Source: Pseudomonas sp. ACM7 (GTDB taxonomy: Bacteria; Pseudomonadota; Gammaproteobacteria; Pseudomonadales; Pseudomonadaceae). Taken from it: a DNA stretch of 64,000 nucleotides. The notes beneath the pieces are model-generated. The model did no database searches. It saw only the letters and a program-made list of their open reading frames with translations, and had not been told where the DNA came from. A program made the position numbers and the translations under genes. The DNA is taken from the NCBI RefSeq assembly GCF_004136015.1, contig NZ_CP024866.1, positions 3,478,960 through 3,542,959 on the forward strand, read 5' to 3'. This document shows, piece after piece, positions 57,437 through 64,000 of the stretch (positions are counted from its first letter, which is position 1; every line of letters starts with the position of its first letter).

Positions 57437-57464
57437 GCTGACGCTGGCAACCGCCAACGTCAGC
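57437..57464 (-). terminator. stem-loop after hemL
   Basis: GCTGACGCTGGC / GCCAACGTCAGC (11 of 12 pairs), 4-nt loop, with TTTC following on the minus strand, about 10 nt past the hemL stop. It is a probable weak terminator. Confidence 0.5.
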
Positions 57465-57473
57465 GGCACAGCG

Positions 57474-58757
57474 TTATTTCAATGCAGCAAATGCGCGCTC
57501 GGCGGCATCCAGCGTCAGTTTCAGCTCGGTTTCGCCGTGAGCGATCGAGGTGAAGCCGGCTTCGAAGGCGCTCGGCGCCAGGTACACGCCGCCTTCGAGC
57601 ATCAGGTGGAAGAAGCGCCCGAACAGGGCGGCGTCGCTGGCCATCACGTCATCGAAGGTCACGATGTCGTCGGCGCCGCTGAAGTACAGACCGAACATGC
57701 CGCCGGCCTGTGTAGTAACGAACGGAATGCCCGCGGCATCGGCGCGTTGTTGCAGGCCATCGAGCAGGCGGCTGGTGTAGTCAGTCAACTCTGCGTGGAA
57801 ACCCGGGCGGCTGATCAGGCGCAGGGTCGTCAGGCCCGCAGCCATGGCCAGCGGGTTGCCCGACAAGGTGCCCGCCTGATAGACCGGGCCCAGTGGCGCG
57901 ATGTGCGACATGATTTCGCGCTTGCCGCCGAAGCAGCCAACCGGCATGCCGCCACCGATGATTTTGCCGAAGGTGGTCAGGTCAGGTGTCACGCCGTAGT
58001 GGGCTTGTGCGCCGCCAAGGGCGACACGGAAACCAGTCATCACTTCGTCGAAAATCAGCACCACGCCATGCTTGTCGCACAGGGTGCGCAGGCCTTCGAG
58101 GAAACCTGGCGCAGGCGGTACGCAGTTCATGTTGCCGGCCACTGGCTCGACGATGATGCACGCCACGTCCTGGCCGACTTCAGCGAGCAGGGTTGCTACG
58201 GCGTCGATGTCGTTGAACGGCAGGGTCAGGGTGTGTTTGGCGAAGGCCGCCGGCACACCGGCCGAGCTCGGCACGCCTTGGGTCAGGGCGCCGGAGCCGG
58301 CCTTGACCAGCAGGCTGTCGGAGTGACCGTGGTAGCAGCCTTCGAACTTGATGATGCTGTCGCGGCCGGTGAAACCACGGGCCAGACGGATCGCACTCAT
58401 GGTCGCTTCGGTGCCGGAGCTGACCATGCGCACCATTTCCATCGACGGCACGATCGAGCAGACCAGATCAGCCATCTGGGTTTCCATCTCGGTCGGCGCG
58501 CCGTAGGACAATCCGTGCTCAAGCTGTTTGCGCACGGCGTCCAGTACGTCCGGGTGGCTGTGGCCGAGAATCATCGGCCCCCAGGAACCGACGTAATCCA
58601 CGTAACGCTTGTTGTCTTCGTCGGTGACGTAGGCGCCTTCCGCGTGTTTGAAGAACAATGGCGTGCCACCAACGCTTTTGAATGCGCGAACAGGCGAGTT
58701 CACGCCACCGGGAATGTGTTTCTGGGCATTGGCAAACAGCGTTTCGGAACGAGACAT
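57474..58757 (-). CDS. hemL: glutamate-1-semialdehyde 2,1-aminomutase
   Basis: This 427-residue PLP enzyme forms 5-aminolevulinate for haem. The PLP-lysine lies in [14 protein letters not shown] (near residue 265), with [17 protein letters not shown] and [10 protein letters not shown] also present. thiE lies immediately upstream on the same strand. Confidence 0.98.
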   Translation of the reverse strand: MSRSETLFANAQKHIPGGVNSPVRAFKSVGGTPLFFKHAEGAYVTDEDNKRYVDYVGSWGPMILGHSHPDVLDAVRKQLEHGLSYGAPTEMETQMADLVCSIVPSMEMVRMVSSGTEATMSAIRLARGFTGRDSIIKFEGCYHGHSDSLLVKAGSGALTQGVPSSAGVPAAFAKHTLTLPFNDIDAVATLLAEVGQDVACIIVEPVAGNMNCVPPAPGFLEGLRTLCDKHGVVLIFDEVMTGFRVALGGAQAHYGVTPDLTTFGKIIGGGMPVGCFGGKREIMSHIAPLGPVYQAGTLSGNPLAMAAGLTTLRLISRPGFHAELTDYTSRLLDGLQQRADAAGIPFVTTQAGGMFGLYFSGADDIVTFDDVMASDAALFGRFFHLMLEGGVYLAPSAFEAGFTSIAHGETELKLTLDAAERAFAALK

Positions 58758-58789
58758 GATCGGGCTCTCAAATCAGATTTTTAAGCTAC

Positions 58790-59413
58790 TTAAATAGAAA
58801 GCAGGGCGTTGAATGCGCGGGCGCGGCGTGTCACTTCAGCCGTGCTCTCGGCGCCAAACAGACCATGGACCACCGCCAGCAGATCGACCCCGTGGGCCAC
58901 CAGTGGCGCGGCGTTTTCCAGGGTGATGCCACCAATCGCGCAGATCGGCAGGTGCAGTTTGCTGCGGGCCTGGTCGAGCAATTCGAGGCTGCAAGTCGGT
59001 GCACCGGGTTTGGTGTTGGAGTTGAAGAAACGACCGAAGGCGACGTAACTGGCGCCTTCCTTCGCTGCTTGCTCGGCGAGTTCGAGTTGCGCGTGGCAGG
59101 TCGAGCCGATGATCGCCTGGCGACCGAGCAGTGCCCGAACCGGCATCAGCGGGCCGTCGGTCTGGCCCAGGTGCACGCCGACGTTCAGGCGTGCAGCGAG
59201 TTCAGCATCGTCGTTGATGATCAACTGGGTCTTGTAGCGTTCACACAGATCGCGCAAGGCTTCGGCCTCGCGCAGGCGGCGGGCCTCGTCGCTGCTCTTG
59301 TCGCGGTATTGCAGCAGGGTGACGCCGCCTTCCAGCGCCGCCTCCACGTACGAAAGAAATTTACCTGCCAGCAGCTGGCTATCAGTAATGGCGTACAGGC
59401 CACGTAGCTTCAT
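58790..59413 (-). CDS. thiE: thiamine-phosphate synthase
   Basis: This 207-residue TIM-barrel enzyme joins HMP-pyrophosphate and thiazole phosphate. Landmarks are [33 protein letters not shown] and [13 protein letters not shown]. It follows thiD by 32 bp. Confidence 0.96.
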   Translation of the reverse strand: MKLRGLYAITDSQLLAGKFLSYVEAALEGGVTLLQYRDKSSDEARRLREAEALRDLCERYKTQLIINDDAELAARLNVGVHLGQTDGPLMPVRALLGRQAIIGSTCHAQLELAEQAAKEGASYVAFGRFFNSNTKPGAPTCSLELLDQARSKLHLPICAIGGITLENAAPLVAHGVDLLAVVHGLFGAESTAEVTRRARAFNALLSI

Positions 59414-59445
59414 CGGGCAATCCTTTTTGCTTTACGCATGGACAG

Positions 59446-60243
59446 TTACGAACAGAAATCCAGCGGCAGGCGGCGCGGCACGAACTGGCCTTTGCCCAAC
59501 TGCTCCGCATCACGCAGGGTGCGCCACGTGTAGTTAAGCGCGGTCTGCACGGCACTGGCGAGATTTTCACCGAGGGCCAGACGACCGGCCAGGGCACTGG
59601 CCAGCGTGCAACCGGAGCCGTGATAACTGCCGGGCAAGCGCTGGCAGGTGAAGGTTTCGCGGTGACCGTCGCGGCTATACAGGCGATTGTGGATTTCGTG
59701 TTCATCGCCATGGCCGCCAGTGATCAGCAGGTGTTTGACGAATGGCAGGAGTTTTTCAGCGCACTCGTCCGCGGTGCCTTCGGGCAGTTCGGCGAGGATG
59801 CGGGCTTCGGGAAGGTTTGGGGTGGCGATGATCGACAGAGGCAGCAGGCGTTCGCGCATGGCGTAGCCGACTTCGTCCTTGCCCAGGCGTCCGCCGCCAC
59901 CGGCGCGCAGCACCGGGTCGCAGACCACCGGCAAATGCGGGTGCGCCGAGAGCAGTTCGACTACGGTGTCGACCATTTCCAGGGAACCGAGCATGCCCAG
60001 TTTGACGGCAGCGACTTCGGAATCGTTGAGCACGGCATTGGCCTGAGCCAACACCCACTCGCGGTCGAGGACGCGGAAGTCCGTGACGTTGACCGTGTCT
60101 TGCACGGTCAGGGCGGTGACGGCCGGGGCCGCATGACAACCCTGAGCGAGCAGGGCTTCGATATCTGCCTGCAAGCCGGCGCCACCACTTGGGTCGTGGC
60201 CGGAGAGACAGAGGACAACGGGGCGAGAGCTGTAGATATTCAT
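59446..60243 (-). CDS. thiD: hydroxymethylpyrimidine/phosphomethylpyrimidine kinase
   Basis: This 265-residue ribokinase-family enzyme phosphorylates HMP and HMP-P. It has SGHDPSGGAGLQADIEAL, CDPVLRAGGGG and the C-terminal GSYHGSGCTLASALAGRLA with the catalytic base. ATG 60243 (MNIYSSRPVV) is chosen over 60261. No TPP riboswitch pattern was seen upstream. Confidence 0.96.
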   Translation of the reverse strand: MNIYSSRPVVLCLSGHDPSGGAGLQADIEALLAQGCHAAPAVTALTVQDTVNVTDFRVLDREWVLAQANAVLNDSEVAAVKLGMLGSLEMVDTVVELLSAHPHLPVVCDPVLRAGGGGRLGKDEVGYAMRERLLPLSIIATPNLPEARILAELPEGTADECAEKLLPFVKHLLITGGHGDEHEIHNRLYSRDGHRETFTCQRLPGSYHGSGCTLASALAGRLALGENLASAVQTALNYTWRTLRDAEQLGKGQFVPRRLPLDFCS

Positions 60244-60652
60244 GGTGCGCGAGCTTACCACCAGTCGACCGACGAGTCATGACGGTCCATGTAGCAGCTG
60301 CCGAAGGCTGCGTTCGGCTGCGCAGCAGTCGTCAAACCGGCATCCACAATTTACCTGAAACACCGTTGTGCCTGATTTCACGACTGCTGCGCAGCCGAAC
60401 GCAGCCTTCGGCAGCTGCTACACGGAGTGGGGCGTTGTCACAAACTGACCGGCGAAACAGCTCTAGCCCAACACATGTAGCTGGAACGCCCGTGCTAGAG
60501 CCTTTGTAGGAAAAATTTCAATGGTGTTCAATGGCCACCAACGGCTATGCTAGAGTGGATCCAAACCAATAACAGGTAATACCGGTTTTACGTCTACTCA
60601 AAAGGAATGAGGGGCTTCCTGAGATAACCGGACAGGCCACGCTGGGGCTTAA
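60244..60652. other. thiD/ladS divergent intergenic region
   Basis: This 409-bp interval carries a REP pair (60290-60422), an 8-bp inverted pair GCTCTAGC (60460-60467) and GCTAGAGC (60494-60501), and the ladS leader. A near-copy GCTAGAG recurs at about 60549. No gene was found. Confidence 0.6.
60290..60422. repeat. inverted REP pair (TGTAGCAGCTGCCGAAGGC type)
   Basis: Copies at 60290-60334 and 60379-60422 mirror each other and share the GGCTGCGCAGCAGTCGT end with the copies at 7413 and 44584. Confidence 0.88.
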
Positions 60653-63037
60653 ATGCGCTATTTGCTGATGTTGCTGTTGTGCTTGCCCCTCATGGCGAGT
60701 GCAGTCGAATTCGACGAATTCACTCAAAGCCTTCCCCTGGGCCGAATCCTGCAAGTGTTCGAAGACGCGGGCGGTCAGGCGACCATCGCCGATGTCCGTG
60801 CACAAGCCGCGGCCGGAAACTTCAAGCCTCACGACAAAGCCACCCTCAACGCCGGTTATTCGCGTTCAGTGTTCTGGCTGAAAATCGACCTGCATTACCG
60901 CCCGAACAACCCCGCGGTGCAACGCACCTGGTTGCTCGAACTGGCCTATCCGCCCCTTGATCACCTTGATCTCTATTTGCCCGATGCGGCCGGTGGCTAT
61001 CAGCTGGCACGTCAGACCGGCGATGCCTTGCCGTTCGACAGTCGCGAGATCCGCCAGAACAACTACCTGTTCGATCTGAACTTCACCCCTGATCAAGCGC
61101 AAACCCTGTACCTGCGCCTGCAGAGTGAAGGGTCGATCCAGGCGCCGGTCACCCTATGGTCGAGCACTGCCTACCTGGAAGAGCAACCGATCCGACTCTA
61201 TGTGCTGGGGCTGATCTACGGCGTGTTGCTGGGGATGCTGGTGTACAACCTGTTCATCTATCTCAGCGTGCGCGATACCAGCTACCTCTATTACATCTTC
61301 TATATCGCCTCGTTCGGTTTGTATCAGCTGTCAGTGAACGGCGCGGCCGTGGAGTATTTCTGGCCGAACAATCCCTGGTGGGCGAACGCAGCGACGCCGT
61401 TTTTCATCGGTTGCGCAGGCCTGTTCGGCAGCCAGTTCGCGCGCGGCTTCTTGCAGACGGCGACCCACAGTCGTTGGCTCGACCGCTTGCTGCTGGCGTT
61501 GATTGCGTTTAGCGCGGTGGTGGTCGGGTTGTCGTTGATGACCAGTTACGCCCTGGCCCTGCGCCTGGCGACTGCGCTGGCATTGACCTTCACCGTAGTG
61601 ATTTTTGCCGCAGGGATTTTCGCCTGGCTGCGTGGCCTGCGAGTGGCGCGGTATTTCATCATCGCCTGGTCGGCATTCCTGCTCGGCGGCATCGTCAACA
61701 CCCTGATGGTGCTGGGTTACCTGCCAAACGTGTTCCTGACCATGTATTCCAGCCAGATCGGCTCGGCGATTGAAGTGGCGCTGCTGTCCCTGGCGCTGGC
61801 CGATCGCATTAATTCCATGCGCGAGCAACAGGCACAGACCCTGTTCGATGCCGGTCAAACGCTTGAAGTGCTCAACCAGCAACTAGCTCGCAGTAACAAG
61901 CTCAAGGACGAATTTCTCGCCACCCTGACCCACGAACTACGCACGCCCATGAACGGTGTGATCGGTTCGCTTGAGCTGATGCAGACCGTCGAGATGGACC
62001 CGGAGCTGGAGCAATATCAGCAAACGGCCGCCGGTTCCGCGCGAGACATGATGCGCATGGTCAACGGCATCCTCACCCTGACCGAGTTGCAGGCCGGCAA
62101 GCTCAAGACCTATCCGGCCGTTTTCAGTTTGCGCGGCGTGGTCGAGGCTTTGCGCCTGCAGTTCGAGGGCAACGCGTTGAGCAAGTCTCTGGACTTCAAA
62201 GTCGAGGTCACGCCGGGGCTGCCGGATCGCTTGCACGGCGACAGCGCCAAGTTGGCGCAATGCCTGGAATGCCTGCTGGATAACGCGATCAAGTTCACTC
62301 GGATCGGCGGACTGGCGCTGCGGGTGACGGGTAAACCCGTGGCGCCTGACCGACTGGCGCTGTCCTTTGCGGTGATCGACACCGGCATCGGCTTCACCGA
62401 TCTGGGGGAGGCGACACTGTATCAGCGGTTCTTCCAGCTCGATGGCTCGATGACCCGTGAATACGGCGGTCTGGGCGTTGGCCTGGCGATCTGTCGGCAA
62501 CTGGTCGAACTGCTCGGTGGAAAACTGACCCACCGCTCCGAGCCTGGTCGTGGCAGCCGCTTCCAGCTTGACGTCGAGTTCGAACTGCCCGTGGTGGAGC
62601 GGCCGCCAGTGCCCTTGATGAACCGGGAGTTTCCTCGCCTGCGACTGCCTCAGGACTGCACCGTCCTGCTGGTTGATGACAACAGCATCAATCAGCTGGT
62701 GATGCGTGGCATGTTGCTCAAGCTGGGCTTCCGGGTGCGCACCGCGGACAACGGGGCTACCGCGATCGATCACTTGCAGCGCGAAACCTTTGATGCGGTA
62801 TTGCTCGATTGCCAGCTTCCATCTCTGGGTGGCACGTCCCTCTGTTGCCAGATCCGCGCGTTACCGGGCTGCGCCGAACTACCGGTATTCGTGATTGCCT
62901 TGAGCATTGATCGGGAACGCTGCCCGACCGGTGCCTTGATCGATTATCTGAACAAACCGGTGAAATTCGAGGACCTGCAGGCAGCGCTCTATCGACGGGT
63001 GCTGTGTCAAAAGCAAGGCGAAAGCGCCGACAGTTAG
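60653..63037 (+). CDS. ladS: hybrid sensor histidine kinase LadS
   Basis: This 794-residue inner-membrane sensor has a signal peptide (to about 17), a periplasmic 7TMR-DISMED2 domain (about 25-165), seven membrane helices (about 183-385) and a kinase core with H427 in ATLTHELRTPMNG. The N box is LLDNAIKF, the G2 box GLGVGLAI, and a receiver domain (about 670-785) has D675/D676, phospho-acceptor D719 and K768. By position next to thiDE/hemL it matches P. aeruginosa LadS, which feeds the GacS/GacA-RsmYZ switch toward biofilm and responds to calcium there. All phosphorelay residues are present. ATG 60653. Confidence 0.93.
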   Translation: MRYLLMLLLCLPLMASAVEFDEFTQSLPLGRILQVFEDAGGQATIADVRAQAAAGNFKPHDKATLNAGYSRSVFWLKIDLHYRPNNPAVQRTWLLELAYPPLDHLDLYLPDAAGGYQLARQTGDALPFDSREIRQNNYLFDLNFTPDQAQTLYLRLQSEGSIQAPVTLWSSTAYLEEQPIRLYVLGLIYGVLLGMLVYNLFIYLSVRDTSYLYYIFYIASFGLYQLSVNGAAVEYFWPNNPWWANAATPFFIGCAGLFGSQFARGFLQTATHSRWLDRLLLALIAFSAVVVGLSLMTSYALALRLATALALTFTVVIFAAGIFAWLRGLRVARYFIIAWSAFLLGGIVNTLMVLGYLPNVFLTMYSSQIGSAIEVALLSLALADRINSMREQQAQTLFDAGQTLEVLNQQLARSNKLKDEFLATLTHELRTPMNGVIGSLELMQTVEMDPELEQYQQTAAGSARDMMRMVNGILTLTELQAGKLKTYPAVFSLRGVVEALRLQFEGNALSKSLDFKVEVTPGLPDRLHGDSAKLAQCLECLLDNAIKFTRIGGLALRVTGKPVAPDRLALSFAVIDTGIGFTDLGEATLYQRFFQLDGSMTREYGGLGVGLAICRQLVELLGGKLTHRSEPGRGSRFQLDVEFELPVVERPPVPLMNREFPRLRLPQDCTVLLVDDNSINQLVMRGMLLKLGFRVRTADNGATAIDHLQRETFDAVLLDCQLPSLGGTSLCCQIRALPGCAELPVFVIALSIDRERCPTGALIDYLNKPVKFEDLQAALYRRVLCQKQGESADS

Positions 63038-63111
63038 GCAGATATGACGCTTTGTTCGGTCAAGGGGCGGTGCTTAACTGAAGTTCCTTGGCTGACCAAA
63101 GGAGCCCCGTC

Positions 63112-64000
63112 ATGAACCTGCATCAGTTCGCCGAAACCCACGAAGTCACCAACCAGCCACCGTCGCTGGACGGCGCCAACCTGTATCGCATCGACCTGCC
63201 GTTGCAGGAGTGGTCGCGGCGTTTCGGGGCCGGCTGGGCCGAGTCGCGGATCGACGCTTACGGCGCCCTGGCCGGCGGGCCGCTGATGGAAGCGGGGTTC
63301 CTGGCCAATCAGAACAAGCCGGTTTTCAGCAGCCATGACCGTTACGGTCATCGCATCGACCTTGTGGAGTTTCACCCGGCGTATCACGAGTTGATGCGCA
63401 CAGCGGTCGAACACGGTTTGACCTCATTGCCCTGGGCGCATCCGCAGTCCGGCGCCCACGTCGCCCGCGCCTCCATGACTTACCTGCACAGCCAGGCCGA
63501 AGCCGGTAGTGGTTGCCCGCTGACCATGACCTTCGCCAGCGTCCCGGCGATCCGCCTGCAAGCGGATCTGGCGGAGCAGTGGTTGCCGAAAATCCTCTCT
63601 ACCGAATACGACCCGCGCAACGTCGGCATGGCCCACAAGGCCGGGGTCACCATCGGCATGGCCATGACCGAGAAACAGGGCGGTACCGACGTGCGGGCCA
63701 ACACCACCAAGGCTTTTCCGGTTGGCGCCAGTGGTCCGGGCCAGGCGTACGAGTTGGTGGGCCACAAGTGGTTCTGTTCCGCGCCGATGTGCGATGCGTT
63801 CCTGACCCTGGCCCAGACTGACAAGGGTTTGACCTGTTTCCTGCTGCCGCGCCATCGCCCGGATGACACGCGCAATCAGTTCTACATACAGCGTCTGAAG
63901 AACAAACTCGGCAATTGCTCCAACGCTTCCAGCGAAGTGGAGTTCCGTGGTGCGCTGGCGTGGATGGTCGGCGAGGAGGGACGGGGCGTTCCGACCATCA
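63112..64000 (+). CDS. aidB: AidB-like acyl-CoA dehydrogenase (partial, runs off window)
   Basis: The first 296 residues resemble E. coli AidB closely: NLYRIDLPLQEWSRRFGAGW, then HPAYHELM, TMTFASVPAIRLQ, GMAMTEKQGGTDVRANTT (FAD site), GHKWFCSAPMCDAF and KLGNCSNASSEVEF. AidB is an acyl-CoA-dehydrogenase-fold flavoprotein induced by alkylation that binds DNA. ATG 63112 has AAAGGAG upstream. A role in alkylation defence would go with mpg, but this is inference; it could instead be a catabolic dehydrogenase. Confidence 0.9.
   Translation, partial: MNLHQFAETHEVTNQPPSLDGANLYRIDLPLQEWSRRFGAGWAESRIDAYGALAGGPLMEAGFLANQNKPVFSSHDRYGHRIDLVEFHPAYHELMRTAVEHGLTSLPWAHPQSGAHVARASMTYLHSQAEAGSGCPLTMTFASVPAIRLQADLAEQWLPKILSTEYDPRNVGMAHKAGVTIGMAMTEKQGGTDVRANTTKAFPVGASGPGQAYELVGHKWFCSAPMCDAFLTLAQTDKGLTCFLLPRHRPDDTRNQFYIQRLKNKLGNCSNASSEVEFRGALAWMVGEEGRGVPTI

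Noticed and set aside
60244..60652. TPP riboswitch upstream of thiD/thiE
   Set aside because: No conserved TPP-aptamer sequence blocks seen; the region is occupied by a REP pair and the ladS leader.

Overview
The window is chromosomal DNA of a fluorescent-group Pseudomonas. Codon use and GC content fit, there are many dispersed REP inverted pairs of pseudomonad type, and from about 8.5 kb onward the gene order matches (from memory) the Pseudomonas aeruginosa PAO1 block running from ppa (PA4031) down to ladS (PA3974) and the AidB-like gene (PA3972). These identifications rest on reading translations and motifs; no database search was run.

Region 1 (1 to about 8.4 kb) is an accessory or defence-type island. 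It starts inside an IS66-family element (tnpB on the minus strand) that abuts the surviving 3' part of a small gene. That gene is translationally coupled to a 1136-residue HsdR-like protein with an N-terminal DUF4145 domain. Next come a YaaW/DUF3944-like protein and an overlapping membrane/coiled-coil partner of unknown function, then a remnant minus-strand gene end with its terminator. An IS110/IS1111-type element follows; its transposase is broken by an internal deletion with frameshift, it has 12-bp subterminal inverted repeats, and its right end abuts a REP. The island closes with a PrtR/CI-like S24 repressor.

Region 2 (8.5 to 19.4 kb) holds ppa, mtfA, a DedA gene and a GNAT acetyltransferase, then an ethanolamine catabolism cluster: eutC, eutB, the permease eat and aldehyde dehydrogenase exaC, all on the minus strand, with a divergent sigma-54 activator. 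Two well-formed -24/-12 promoters are visible, one before exaC and one before eat. Ethanolamine would be imported by Eat, deaminated by EutBC to acetaldehyde, and oxidised by ExaC.

Region 3 (19.5 to 30 kb) carries mpl, ubiX, a small lipoprotein, an NAD(P)-binding oxidoreductase, a MORN-repeat/caspase-like lipoprotein, a MaoC dehydratase, a CidA/LrgB-type pair, a Lon-substrate-domain protein, two AT-rich orphan genes, a DedA-PAP2 fusion and mpg.

Region 4 (30 to 44.3 kb) is the cell-elongation and lipoylation cluster: proA, nadD, rsfS, rlmH, mrdA, rodA, mltB, rlpA, dacA, a DUF493 gene, lipB and lipA, followed by ldcA and a second MltB-like lytic transglycosylase. An unusual intergenic palindrome of about 135 bp lies between rlpA and dacA.

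Region 5 (44.3 to 64 kb) has arfA (with a hairpin inside its coding 3' end), holA, lptE, leuS, a hypothetical gene, a YdcF/ElyC-like gene, lnt, corC, ybeY, a phoH-like gene, miaB, a DUF1820 gene, a Sel1-repeat gene, hemL, thiE, thiD, ladS, and the 5' part of an aidB-like acyl-CoA dehydrogenase that runs off the window. No rRNA, tRNA or CRISPR array was recognised.
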